Source: Actinomycetes bacterium (GTDB taxonomy: Bacteria; Actinomycetota; Actinomycetes; Mycobacteriales; Mycobacteriaceae). From it: DNA of 9,496 bases. Below the pieces are notes generated by a model, which was not told where the DNA came from, did not search any database, and saw nothing but the letters and a program-made list of their open reading frames with translations. The position numbers and the translations under genes are program-made. Shown here piece by piece: positions 1 to 6,245 of the stretch. The stretch lies in NCBI GenBank assembly GCA_023388385.1, contig JAEWGK010000195.1, positions 1 through 9,496 of the forward strand, read 5' to 3'. Every line of letters starts with the position of its first letter. The stretch's first letter is position 1.

Positions 1-223
1 GGATGCGCTCGCGCATGGCGCCGACGAAGCGGGCAGCGCCGCCGCCCAGGTCGTAGACGCCGGTGACCTCGCGGGTCGCGATGCCGGCGATCTTGGTGAC
101 GACGACGTCCTCAATGACCGTGCGGCCTTCGTCGGTGATGAGATCGGACTTCGCCGGAGCCTTCTCGGCGACCTTGTCGACGGCGGTCGAGGTGTTCTTG
201 GCGGCGTTCTTGGTGTCGGCCAT
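1..223 (-). CDS. Asp23/Gls24 family envelope stress protein (5' part only)
   Basis: The first 74 codons of a leftward gene are present; the rest lies beyond the left edge. The protein opens with a Lys/Ala-rich, probably disordered tail (MADTKNAAKNTSTAVDKVAE). The start of an Asp23/Gls24 domain follows from about residue 28, with the recognisable pattern G-R-T-V-I-E-D-V-V-V-T-K-I-A-G-I-A then R-E-V-T-G-V-Y-D-L. Family members are small cytoplasmic or membrane-associated proteins linked to alkaline and envelope stress; their biochemical role is not settled. The ATG at 221-223 is favoured because AAGGAG lies about 8 bases upstream (around 232-237). The gene diverges from the ribosomal operon. 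A large stem-loop sits just upstream of its ribosome binding site. The family call is fairly sure; the function is not. Confidence 0.85.
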   Translation of the reverse strand, partial: MADTKNAAKNTSTAVDKVAEKAPAKSDLITDEGRTVIEDVVVTKIAGIATREVTGVYDLGGGAARFVGAMRERI

Positions 224-240
224 CGGGGATGCTCCTTTGC

Positions 241-294
241 ATGATGGTTCGAGTGGCAGTCGCGGCGGGTTGCCGCGACCCTGCGCTCCATCAT
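241..294 (-). promoter_or_regulatory. Composite stem-loop in the 5' leader of the Asp23-family gene
   Basis: Two nested perfect inverted repeats lie next to the ribosome binding site of the leftward gene. The outer stem pairs 241-247 (ATGATGG) with 288-294 (CCATCAT). The inner stem pairs 259-266 (GTCGCGGC) with 272-279 (GCCGCGAC) around a 5-base loop. In the leftward transcript the outer stem ends only about 3 bases before the AAGGAG ribosome binding site. The structure could therefore affect translation or mRNA stability. The pairing is seen in the sequence; the regulatory role is inferred. Confidence 0.45.
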
Positions 295-458
295 CCGCCC
301 GGGTTAACGTCATTTCCAGTCCCGGGGGGATTCTTTACCATCATGTGACCCTATCGTGGCACTGGTTGATTAACGGGACAAACCTATAGCGGGCGTGGGT
401 GCCCGCCCGATGGCCGATTGGCGGCCGGCAGGTGTCCGCGGCCCGTGGAAAAGTCCCC

Positions 459-643
459 GTGGAAGGGGATTTGCCCGGTCGCGGGGCTGCGTGGTTAAAT
501 AACCGGCGTTGCTTTGACACGGCTCATCGACGCATGTCCGGCCAGGCCCCACGGGAACCGGCGGACGCGTGCAGGTGCGCCGCTGGCGGAGCGAGCATGA
601 ATCCGACATCGAAACCCTCCACGCCGAAGTGGGAAGGGGATTT
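459..643 (+). repeat. Two copies of GTGG(G)AAGGGGATTT in the rpsJ leader
   Basis: A 14-15 base motif occurs at 459-472 and again at 629-643, differing by one inserted G. In both copies the GGGG run can pair with a pyrimidine run just upstream: TCCCC at 454-458 for the first copy and CCCT at 615-618 for the second. Both copies therefore sit in comparable hairpins. The stretch between them is unrelated sequence. The match is seen directly; a shared function, such as binding the same protein, is inference. Confidence 0.35.
471..500 (+). promoter_or_regulatory. rpsJ: Possible S10 operon promoter
   Basis: A TTGCCC box at 471-476 and a TTAAAT box at 495-500 are separated by 18 bases. Each matches the primary-sigma consensus at four of six positions, although the usual A at the second base of the -10 box is missing. 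Transcription would start near 507 and give a leader of about 490 bases before the rpsJ GTG. The -10 box overlaps the GGTTA-AA-TAACC palindrome at 493-504, which could be an operator or chance. A better TTGACA at 514-519 has no -10 partner at the right distance. The call is tentative. Confidence 0.35.
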
Positions 644-656
644 CGGCACGGTTTTT
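615..656 (+). promoter_or_regulatory. Attenuator- or pseudoknot-like element in the rpsJ leader
   Basis: Two overlapping pairings are possible. Hairpin A pairs CCCTCCAC (615-622) with GTGG-ga-AGGG (629-638), leaving GCCGAA (623-628) as its loop. Hairpin B pairs that same GCCGAA with TTCGGC (642-647) and is followed by ACGG and a run of five T (652-656), as in a weak intrinsic terminator. A and B can exclude each other as topologically simple hairpins, or combine as an H-type pseudoknot. Either arrangement fits a conditional leader element. Pairing is seen in the sequence; regulation is inferred. Stem B is only 6 base pairs, so it would be a weak terminator alone. Confidence 0.35.
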
Positions 657-662
657 ACGTGG

Positions 663-683
663 CCGGGCGTGCGACACGCCCGG
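663..683 (+). promoter_or_regulatory. Perfect 9-bp hairpin in the rpsJ leader
   Basis: CCGGGCGTG at 663-671 and CACGCCCGG at 675-683 form a perfect 9-base-pair stem closed by a CGA triloop. No T run follows on either strand, so it is not a classical terminator. It starts seven bases after the T run of the preceding attenuator-like element. It could be a second folding domain of the leader RNA, a protein-binding hairpin, or a pause site. Confidence 0.4.
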
Positions 684-765
684 ACGCGGGTACCGGAGGC
701 GCGGGTCATGGCAAAAGAACAGCGGCAGCAGGACGATGAGCCCGCCACCCCACGGGGGAGGGCCT

Positions 766-852
766 CTCGCCCGGGCGAGTCGACGCCGGTGTCCGGCCCC
801 CGCGGGTCGCGACGGCGCGTCCTCTCGGATGTCACGGCTGTTCACGCGCCGT
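766..852 (+). promoter_or_regulatory. Further perfect inverted repeats in the rpsJ leader
   Basis: A perfect 14-base palindrome lies at 766-779 (CTCGCCCGGGCGAG). A 9-base-pair stem is formed by 812-820 (ACGGCGCGT) and 844-852 (ACGCGCCGT) around a 23-base loop. Some inverted repeats are expected by chance in DNA this GC-rich, but perfect 9-bp arms at short range are less so. Together with the other stems upstream of rpsJ they suggest a folded leader. No known riboswitch or protein-binding consensus was recognised. Confidence 0.3.
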
Positions 853-995
853 GGCCTTCGACGACGTACCGCACGACACCAGATGAAGACAGCCCCCTCG
901 ACGTTGGCGCTGGAGCCATGACCGGCGAAGCCGGCGCCACAGTCGAATAGGGAAGAGGAACCGCCCCGCGGGGCGCGACCGAGGAGAGGACAAGC

Positions 996-1301
996 GTGGC
1001 GGGACAGAAGATCCGCATCAGGCTGAAGGCCTACGACCACGAGGCGATCGACGCGTCTGCGCGCAAGATCGTCGAGACGGTCACCCGCACGGGTGCCCGC
1101 ATCGTGGGCCCGGTGCCGTTGCCCACCGAGAAGAACGTGTACTGCGTCATCCGCTCGCCGCACAAGTACAAGGACTCGCGCGAGCACTTCGAGATGCGTA
1201 CGCACAAGCGCCTGATCGACATTCTCGACCCGACGCCGAAGACGGTCGACGCGCTCATGCGCATCGACCTCCCGGCCAGCGTCGACGTCAACATTCAGTG
1301 A
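996..1301 (+). CDS. rpsJ: 30S ribosomal protein S10
   Basis: This is the 101-residue S10 of the small-subunit head, also the NusE antitermination factor that binds NusB and RNA polymerase. It matches the family from end to end: the [11 protein letters not shown] start, the GPVPLPT segment at about residues 39-44, and the extended loop [20 protein letters not shown] at about 53-72 that reaches into the 30S head. The GTG at 996 is chosen because AGGAG ends nine bases upstream, and the protein then starts with the usual [11 protein letters not shown] 14-base palindrome (962-975) lies just before the ribosome binding site. It is the first gene of the S10 operon, and 29 bases separate it from rplC. 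Confidence 0.98.
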   Translation: MAGQKIRIRLKAYDHEAIDASARKIVETVTRTGARIVGPVPLPTEKNVYCVIRSPHKYKDSREHFEMRTHKRLIDILDPTPKTVDALMRIDLPASVDVNIQ

Positions 1302-1330
1302 GCCCGGATACGGCAGCGGAGACTAGATAC

Positions 1331-1987
1331 ATGAGTGAAAACGAGATCAAGGGCATCCTGGGCACGAAGCTCGGCATGACCCAGGTCTTCGACGAGGAGA
1401 ACCGGGTCGTCCCGGTGACCGTCGTGGAGGCCGGGCCCTGCGTCGTGACCCAGGTGCGCACGAAGGAGAAGGACGGCTACGACGCCGTTCAGATCGCCTA
1501 CGGCGAGATCGACCCCCGCAAGGTGAACAAGCCGCAGGCTGGCCACTTCAAGAAGGCCGGCGTCACCCCGCGCCGCCACGTGGTGGAGATCCGCACCCCG
1601 GACGCCTCCTCCTACGAGGTCGGCCAGACGGTCGGCGTGGACATCTTCGGTGACATCGAGTACGTCGACGTCACCGGCACGACCAAGGGCAAGGGCTTCG
1701 CCGGCGCCATGAAGCGCCACGGCTTCGCCGGCCAGGGCGCCTCCCACGGCAACCAGGCCGCCCACCGCCGCGTCGGCGGCATCGGCGCCTGCGCGACCCC
1801 CGCCCGCGTCTTCCGCGGCACGCGCATGGCCGGCCGCATGGGCAACGACCGGGTCACGACCCAGAACCTGAAGATCCAGAAGATCGACGCCGACTCCAAC
1901 CTGCTGCTCATCAAGGGCGCGGTCCCGGGCGTCCGCGGCGGCCTCCTGGTCGTCAAGACCGCTGTGAAGGGTGGTGCTCACGCATGA
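1331..1987 (+). CDS. rplC: 50S ribosomal protein L3
   Basis: L3 is an early-assembly large-subunit protein whose long loop reaches the peptidyl transferase centre. The 218 residues show the N-terminal [12 protein letters not shown] motif and the conserved C-terminal block at about 131-180, including GASHG, a [26 protein letters not shown] stretch and QNL. The position of the methylated Gln of E. coli L3 lies in GIGACATP here and is not Gln; as I recall, actinobacterial L3 proteins lack it too. The ATG at 1331 follows a GCGGAG ribosome binding site nine bases upstream. A GTG at 1298 would add 11 residues and overlap the rpsJ stop, which is less likely. The stop overlaps the rplD start as ATGA. 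Confidence 0.97.
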   Translation: MSENEIKGILGTKLGMTQVFDEENRVVPVTVVEAGPCVVTQVRTKEKDGYDAVQIAYGEIDPRKVNKPQAGHFKKAGVTPRRHVVEIRTPDASSYEVGQTVGVDIFGDIEYVDVTGTTKGKGFAGAMKRHGFAGQGASHGNQAAHRRVGGIGACATPARVFRGTRMAGRMGNDRVTTQNLKIQKIDADSNLLLIKGAVPGVRGGLLVVKTAVKGGAHA

Positions 1988-2637
1988 CGAACCTCAAGCT
2001 CGACGTGCACGTCGCCGACGGCGGCGTGAACGGCACGGTGGACCTGCCCGCCGAGGTGTTCGACGCCGAGGTGTCGAAGGCCCTGCTGCACCAGGTCGTC
2101 GTGGCCCAGCTGGCCGCGGCCCGCCAGGGCACGCACAAGACGAAGACCCGCGGCGAGGTCCGTGGCGGCGGCCGCAAGCCGTGGCGCCAGAAGGGCACCG
2201 GCCGCGCCCGCCAGGGCTCGACCCGCGCCCCGCACTGGACCGGCGGCGGCATCGTCCACGGCCGCGTCCCGCGCGACTACTCGCAGCGCACCCCGAAGAA
2301 GATGAAGGCCGCCGCCCTCCGCGGCGCCCTGTCCGACCGCGCCCGCCACGACCGCATCCACGTGGTCGAGGAGCTGGTTGTCGGCCAGACCCCGTCGACG
2401 AAGTCGGCCCGCGCCTTCATCGAGCGCCTGACCACCCGCCGCAACGTGCTGGTCGTTCTCCCGCGCGAGGACGTCGCCGCCTGGAAGTCGGTCAACAACC
2501 TGCCGAACGTCCAGGCCCTGGCCGAGGACCAGCTCAACACCTACGACGTGCTGAAGTCCGACGACGTCGTGTTCGCCGTCCAGGCGCTCAACGCGTTCGT
2601 CCAGCGGGCCGCCGGCGCCGCCGAGGAGGAGAAGTAA
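1984..2637 (+). CDS. rplD: 50S ribosomal protein L4
   Basis: L4 lines the peptide exit tunnel and in enterobacteria also represses its own S10 operon. The protein has 217 residues. The tunnel loop is clear at about 46-90: [18 protein letters not shown] followed by [15 protein letters not shown], ending at HWTGGG. The C-terminal part carries the typical SERLT/LVVL pattern ([17 protein letters not shown]) and a Rossmann-like fold ending in [14 protein letters not shown]. The start overlaps the rplC stop by four bases, so translation is probably coupled. Autoregulation by L4 in this organism is unknown, but the structured rpsJ leader makes it a fair question. Confidence 0.97.
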   Translation: MTNLKLDVHVADGGVNGTVDLPAEVFDAEVSKALLHQVVVAQLAAARQGTHKTKTRGEVRGGGRKPWRQKGTGRARQGSTRAPHWTGGGIVHGRVPRDYSQRTPKKMKAAALRGALSDRARHDRIHVVEELVVGQTPSTKSARAFIERLTTRRNVLVVLPREDVAAWKSVNNLPNVQALAEDQLNTYDVLKSDDVVFAVQALNAFVQRAAGAAEEEK

Positions 2638-2942
2638 TGGCCACCATCGCCGATCCCCGGGACATCATCCTCGCCCCGGTCGTGTCGGAGAAGTCCTACG
2701 GGCAGATGGAGCAGAACGTGTACACGTTCCTCGTCCGTCCCGACGCGAACAAGACCCAGATCAAGATCGCGGTCCAGGAGATCTTCGGTGTGAAGGTCGC
2801 CGGCGTCAACACCGTCAACCGCCAGGGCAAGCGCAAGCGCACCCGCACCGGTTACGGTCAGCGCAAGGCCACCAAGCGCGCCTACGTGACTCTCGCGGCC
2901 GGCAGCGATCCCATCGACATCTTCGGCGGTTCGGCCGCCTAG
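2637..2942 (+). CDS. rplW: 50S ribosomal protein L23
   Basis: L23 sits at the exit of the peptide tunnel and is the docking site for trigger factor and SRP. The 101-residue protein starts [20 protein letters not shown] and has the conserved [20 protein letters not shown] strand-helix region at about 30-50, then EIFGVKV and a basic loop [23 protein letters not shown]. The ATG at 2637 shares one base with the rplD stop (TAATG). GAGGAGG at the end of rplD provides the ribosome binding site. The same frame stays open upstream through rplD, but that part has no L23 similarity and is an out-of-frame reading of rplD. Confidence 0.97.
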   Translation: MATIADPRDIILAPVVSEKSYGQMEQNVYTFLVRPDANKTQIKIAVQEIFGVKVAGVNTVNRQGKRKRTRTGYGQRKATKRAYVTLAAGSDPIDIFGGSAA

Positions 2943-2977
2943 GGGCGAGCCGACGAGGAAGTTAAGGAAGCACAAGT

Positions 2978-3820
2978 ATGGCTATTCGCAAGTACAAGCC
3001 GACTACGCCGGGCCGCCGCCAGAGCTCCGTCTCCGAGTTCAGCGAGATCACTCGCTCCACCCCGGAGAAGTCTCTGCTGCGCCCGCTGTCGAAGACCGGT
3101 GGCCGCAACGTCCACGGCCACATCACCACGCGCCACAAGGGTGGCGGCCACAAGCGCCAGTACCGCGTCATCGACTTCCGTCGCAATGACAAGGACGGCG
3201 TGCCCGCTAAGGTCGCGCACATCGAGTACGACCCGAACCGCACCGCGAACATCGCGCTGCTGCACTACGCGGACGGCGAGAAGCGCTACATCATCGCGCC
3301 GAAGAACCTGAAGCAGGGCACCATCGTCGAGGCCGGCCCGAACGCCGACATCAAGGTCGGCAACAACCTGCCGCTGCGCAACATCCCGACCGGTACGACG
3401 ATCCACGCGGTCGAGCTCAAGCCGGGCAAGGGCGCCCAGCTGGCCCGCTCCGCCGGCGCGTCCATCCAGCTGCTGGGCAAGGAGGGCAAGTACGCCATCC
3501 TGCGCATGCCGTCCACCGAGATCCGCCGCGTTGACCAGCGCTGCCGCGCCACGGTCGGCGAGGTCGGCAACCAGGACCAGATCAACGTCCGCTGGGGCAA
3601 GGCCGGCCGCATGCGCTGGAAGGGCTGGCGCCCGACCGTCCGAGGCGTCGTCATGAACCCGGTCGACCACCCGCACGGCGGTGGCGAGGGCAAGACCTCG
3701 GGCGGCCGCCACCCGGTCTCCCCGTGGGGCACCCCCGAGGGCCGCACCCGCAAGCCCAACCGTCCGTCGGACCGCCTGATCGTCCGGCGCCGCCGCACCA
3801 ACAAGTCCAAGAAGCGCTAA
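2978..3820 (+). CDS. rplB: 50S ribosomal protein L2
   Basis: L2 is a primary 23S rRNA-binding protein needed for subunit joining and peptidyl transferase activity. The 280 residues show the usual start [14 protein letters not shown], the OB-fold region with [16 protein letters not shown] at about 50-65, an SH3-like middle domain, and the hallmark HPHGGGEGK near residue 231 followed by [11 protein letters not shown]. The His at about 231 corresponds to the functionally important His of this motif. The basic tail [11 protein letters not shown] is typical. AAGGAAG lies seven bases before the ATG. The 35-base gap after rplW is the longest within the operon; no terminator or promoter was seen in it. 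Confidence 0.98.
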   Translation: MAIRKYKPTTPGRRQSSVSEFSEITRSTPEKSLLRPLSKTGGRNVHGHITTRHKGGGHKRQYRVIDFRRNDKDGVPAKVAHIEYDPNRTANIALLHYADGEKRYIIAPKNLKQGTIVEAGPNADIKVGNNLPLRNIPTGTTIHAVELKPGKGAQLARSAGASIQLLGKEGKYAILRMPSTEIRRVDQRCRATVGEVGNQDQINVRWGKAGRMRWKGWRPTVRGVVMNPVDHPHGGGEGKTSGGRHPVSPWGTPEGRTRKPNRPSDRLIVRRRRTNKSKKR

Positions 3821-3834
3821 GGAGGTAACAGAGA

Positions 3835-4113
3835 ATGCCACGCAGCCTGAAGAAGGGCCCGTTCGTCGATGAGCACCTCCTTGCGAAGGTGGATGCTCAG
3901 AACGAGAAGGGCACCAAGCAGGTCATCAAGACCTGGTCCCGCCGTTCCACGATTCTCCCCGACTTCATCGGCCACACCTTCGCCGTCCACGACGGCCGCA
4001 AGCACGTGCCGGTGTTCGTCGACGACTCGATGGTCGGTCACAAGCTGGGCGAGTTCGCCCCGACCAAGACCTTCAAGGGTCACATCAAGGACGACAAGAA
4101 GGGACGTCGATAA
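3835..4113 (+). CDS. rpsS: 30S ribosomal protein S19
   Basis: S19 sits in the 30S head, binds 16S rRNA with S13, and contacts the A-site tRNA. The 92-residue protein shows [42 protein letters not shown], and [18 protein letters not shown], all family hallmarks in order. A near-perfect ribosome binding site (AAGGAGG at 3819-3825) overlaps the rplB stop codon, with the ATG nine bases later. This is the strongest ribosome binding site in the operon. rplV starts three bases after the stop. Confidence 0.98.
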   Translation: MPRSLKKGPFVDEHLLAKVDAQNEKGTKQVIKTWSRRSTILPDFIGHTFAVHDGRKHVPVFVDDSMVGHKLGEFAPTKTFKGHIKDDKKGRR

Positions 4114-4116
4114 GCC

Positions 4117-4479
4117 ATGAGCGAGACCGTCACCTCCGCCCGCGCGACCGCGCGCTTCGTCCGGGTCACCCCGATGAAGGCCCGTCGCGTGCTGGACACC
4201 ATCCGCGGCCTGCCGGTTTCCCGCGCCCTGGCCGAGCTCGAGTACGCCCCGCAGAGCGCCTCCGAGCCGATCGCCAAGGTCGTGGCCTCCGCCGCGGCCA
4301 ACGCCGAGAACAACTTCGGCCTGGATCGCCGCAGCCTCGTCGTGTCCGAGTGCTGGGCCGACGAGGGCCCGACCATGAAGCGGTTCCGGCCCCGTGCGCA
4401 GGGCCGTGCCTTCCACGTCCGCAAGCGCACGAGCCACATCACCGTGGTCGTCGAGAGCCAGAAGGGAAGTGCTCAGTAG
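4117..4479 (+). CDS. rplV: 50S ribosomal protein L22
   Basis: L22 binds all domains of 23S rRNA and extends a beta-hairpin into the exit tunnel, where some erythromycin-resistance mutations map in other bacteria. The 120-residue protein has the conserved [16 protein letters not shown] at about 16-31, the [12 protein letters not shown] segment, and the hairpin at about 84-108 ([15 protein letters not shown] then HVRKRTSHI) with no obvious insertion or deletion. It begins three bases after the rpsS stop. Its stop codon overlaps the GTG of rpsC (TAGTG). Confidence 0.97.
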   Translation: MSETVTSARATARFVRVTPMKARRVLDTIRGLPVSRALAELEYAPQSASEPIAKVVASAAANAENNFGLDRRSLVVSECWADEGPTMKRFRPRAQGRAFHVRKRTSHITVVVESQKGSAQ

Positions 4480-5222
4480 TGGGCCAGAAAATCCACCCCC
4501 ACGGCCTCCGGCTGGGAATCTCGTCTGACTGGCGCTCCCGCTGGTACGCCGACAAGCAGTACGCCGACTACCTCGCCGAGGACATCAAGATCCGCGATCT
4601 GCTGTCCACCGGCCTGGAGCGCGCCGGCATCTCCAACGTCGTCATCGAGCGCACCCGCGATCGCGTCTCCGTGAACATTCACACGGCGCGCCCGGGCATC
4701 GTGATCGGCAAGCGCGGCTCCGAGGCCGACCGCATCCGCGGCAAGCTGGAGAAGCTGACCGGCAAGCAGGTCCAGCTGAACATCCTCGAGGTCAAGAACA
4801 TCGACGCCGACGCCAAGCTCGTCGCGCAGTCGATCGCCGAGCAGCTGACCAACCGCGTCGCGTTCCGCCGCGCCATGCGGAAGGCCATCCAGTCCGCGAT
4901 GCGCCAGCCGCAGGTCAAGGGCATCAAGGTCGTCTGCTCCGGCCGCCTCGGCGGCGCGGAGATGGGCCGCACCGAGCGCTACCACGAGGGTCGCGTGCCG
5001 CTGCACACGCTGCGCGCCGAGATCGACTACGGCACCCACGAGGCCCACACCACCTTCGGGCGCATCGGCGTCAAGGTGTGGATCTACAAGGGCGACGTCA
5101 TCGGCGGTCGCCGCGAGTCCGAGATGAACGCCGGCCGCGACCGCAACCGCGGTGGCCGCCGCGAGCGGCCGCGCCGCGGCGGCAACCGCCGCCAGCGGGC
5201 GTCCGAGAAGAAGGAGGGCTAG
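4479..5222 (+). CDS. rpsC: 30S ribosomal protein S3
   Basis: S3 forms part of the mRNA entry channel and helps unwind structured mRNA. The 247-residue protein starts at GTG 4479 as (M)[12 protein letters not shown], the standard S3 start. It carries a KH domain with GKRG at about 77-80, and the C-terminal domain motif [13 protein letters not shown] at about 154-166 followed by the [17 protein letters not shown] stretch. The C-terminal tail from about 219 is rich in Arg and Gly and is probably unstructured, as in related actinobacteria. The frame is open upstream inside rplV, but the 1-base TAGTG overlap and protein alignment fix the start. rplP follows after four bases. Confidence 0.97.
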   Translation: MGQKIHPHGLRLGISSDWRSRWYADKQYADYLAEDIKIRDLLSTGLERAGISNVVIERTRDRVSVNIHTARPGIVIGKRGSEADRIRGKLEKLTGKQVQLNILEVKNIDADAKLVAQSIAEQLTNRVAFRRAMRKAIQSAMRQPQVKGIKVVCSGRLGGAEMGRTERYHEGRVPLHTLRAEIDYGTHEAHTTFGRIGVKVWIYKGDVIGGRRESEMNAGRDRNRGGRRERPRRGGNRRQRASEKKEG

Positions 5223-5226
5223 TCAC

Positions 5227-5643
5227 ATGCTCATCCCGAAGCGCGTCAAGTACCGGCGCCAGCACCGCCCGCACCGTTCGGGTGTTTCCAAGGGCGGCAA
5301 CCGCGTGACGTTCGGCGACTACGGCCTGCAGGCCCTGGAGCCGGCGTACATCACGAACCGCCAGATCGAGGCCGGCCGTATCGCCATCAACCGCCACGTC
5401 AAGCGAGGCGGCAAGGTGTGGATCCAGGTCTTCCCGGATCGTCCGCTGACCCAGAAGCCGCTCGGCGTCCGCATGGGCTCCGGCAAGGGCCCGGTCGAGA
5501 AGTGGATCGCCAACGTCAAGCCGGGCCGCATCATCTTCGAGATGTCCTACCCGGACGAGAAGACCGCGTTCGAGGCGCTCCAGCGCGCCGGCGCCAAGCT
5601 GCCCTGCAAGACCCGCATCGTGCGGAAGGAGGATCAGTACTGA
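5227..5643 (+). CDS. rplP: 50S ribosomal protein L16
   Basis: L16 organises the A-site tRNA region of the 50S subunit. The 138 residues include the full family pattern: [19 protein letters not shown], a [22 protein letters not shown] block at about 28-49, and [17 protein letters not shown] at about 77-93. Arg82 in that last block corresponds to the Arg hydroxylated in some proteobacteria. GGAGG at the end of rpsC supplies the ribosome binding site for the ATG at 5227. The stop overlaps the rpmC start as TGATG. Confidence 0.98.
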   Translation: MLIPKRVKYRRQHRPHRSGVSKGGNRVTFGDYGLQALEPAYITNRQIEAGRIAINRHVKRGGKVWIQVFPDRPLTQKPLGVRMGSGKGPVEKWIANVKPGRIIFEMSYPDEKTAFEALQRAGAKLPCKTRIVRKEDQY

Positions 5644-5879
5644 TGTCGAACGGCATTCCCGCGCACGAGCTCCGCTCGCTTGCCGACGAGGACCTCGTCG
5701 CCAAGCTCAAGGAGTCCAAGGAGGAGCTGTTCAACCTCCGCTTCCAGATGGCCACCGGCCAGCTGACCAACAACCGCCGTCTCCGCGTCGTCCGCAAGGA
5801 CATCGCCCGCATCTACACCGTGATGCGCGAGCGCGAGCTCGGCCTGTCCGCGGCCCCCGAGGGCGGTGACGCCGCATGA
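5643..5879 (+). CDS. rpmC: 50S ribosomal protein L29
   Basis: L29 is a small two-helix protein at the tunnel exit, next to L23. The 78-residue product has the family pattern [33 protein letters not shown], then [23 protein letters not shown], with a short Ala/Gly-rich tail. The frame is open upstream within rplP, but only the part from ATG 5643 resembles L29. It shares one base with the rplP stop. GGAAGGAGG about nine bases upstream is the ribosome binding site. Its stop overlaps the rpsQ start as ATGA. Confidence 0.97.
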   Translation: MSNGIPAHELRSLADEDLVAKLKESKEELFNLRFQMATGQLTNNRRLRVVRKDIARIYTVMRERELGLSAAPEGGDAA

Positions 5880-6154
5880 GCGAGGAGAACATGAACACCA
5901 CCGAGTCCGGCGCCCGCAAGGTTCGCACCGGTTACGTCGTGTCCGACAAGATGCAGAAGACCATCGTCGTCGAGCTCGAGGACCGCAAGCAGCACGCCCT
6001 TTACGGCAAGATCATGCGCACCAACTCCAAGGTGAAGGCGCACGACGAGGACGAGATCGCCGGCGTCGGCGACCGAGTCCGCATCGAGGAGTGCCGTCCG
6101 CTTTCGAAGGACAAGCACTTCCGTCTCGTCGAGATCGTGGAGAAGGCCCGCTAG
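5876..6154 (+). CDS. rpsQ: 30S ribosomal protein S17
   Basis: S17 is a primary 16S rRNA-binding protein with an OB fold. The 92-residue protein shows the conserved [20 protein letters not shown] then [35 protein letters not shown]. The ATG at 5876 overlaps the rpmC stop (ATGA). An in-frame ATG at 5891 is possible but its AGGAG would be only three bases away, so the upstream start is preferred. This is the last gene of the S10 operon here. No rplN (start of the spc operon) follows; a terminator-like hairpin and a convergent iron-related gene come next. Confidence 0.97.
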   Translation: MSEENMNTTESGARKVRTGYVVSDKMQKTIVVELEDRKQHALYGKIMRTNSKVKAHDEDEIAGVGDRVRIEECRPLSKDKHFRLVEIVEKAR

Positions 6155-6182
6155 GACCCCTCCGCGCTACGGCGTGATTTGT

Positions 6183-6222
6183 CGGCCCCCGGCCCGTACA
6201 TCGAGTGCGGTGCCGGGGGCCG
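6183..6222. terminator. GC-rich bidirectional terminator hairpin after rpsQ
   Basis: A perfect 11-base-pair stem pairs 6183-6193 (CGGCCCCCGGC) with 6212-6222 (GCCGGGGGCCG). The inner arms CCGTAC (6194-6199) and GTGCGG (6205-6210) extend it by six pairs, one of them G-T, leaving a five-base loop and a single bulged base. It lies between the ends of two convergent genes, 28 bases after rpsQ and 23 bases before the esterase stop, so it can serve both strands. Neither strand has a clear T run, as is common for hairpin terminators in high-GC actinobacteria. Confidence 0.75.
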
Positions 6223-6245
6223 TTCACGTGTCTCAACCACGGGCA

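Larger units (their letters stand above)
224..995. other. Long divergent intergenic region / rpsJ leader
   Basis: This 772-base gap separates the Asp23-family gene from rpsJ and holds no convincing gene. From left to right it contains the Asp23 leader stem-loop, a small hairpin at 389-406 (GCGGGC/GCCCGC, 6-base loop), a hairpin at 454-469 (TCCCC/GGGGA), a 12-base palindrome at 493-504 (GGTTA-AA-TAACC), and an attenuator-like element at 615-656. Further perfect stems lie at 663-683, 766-779, 812-852, 922-934 and 962-975. An open frame at 708-950 has a good ribosome binding site, but its codon use is unlike the neighbouring genes. The density of inverted repeats suggests a structured leader RNA for the S10 operon. 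Confidence 0.5.

Noticed and set aside
366..390. TTGATT with TATAGC as a promoter
   Set aside because: The spacing is only 13 bases, and no better -35 fits TATAGC at 385-390. It stays possible but unsupported.
514..519. Perfect TTGACA -35 box upstream of rpsJ
   Set aside because: No acceptable -10 box lies 15-19 bases downstream; the sequence there is GC-rich (TCCGGCC).
495..1205. Long leftward open frame across the rpsJ leader and into rpsJ
   Set aside because: It overlaps rpsJ on the opposite strand and its translation is an Arg-rich composition artefact with no recognisable domain.
1295..1981. Long leftward open frame opposite rplC, and similar ones opposite rplB, rpsS/rplV and rpsC
   Set aside because: These are mirror frames caused by GC-rich codon bias in real ribosomal genes on the other strand.
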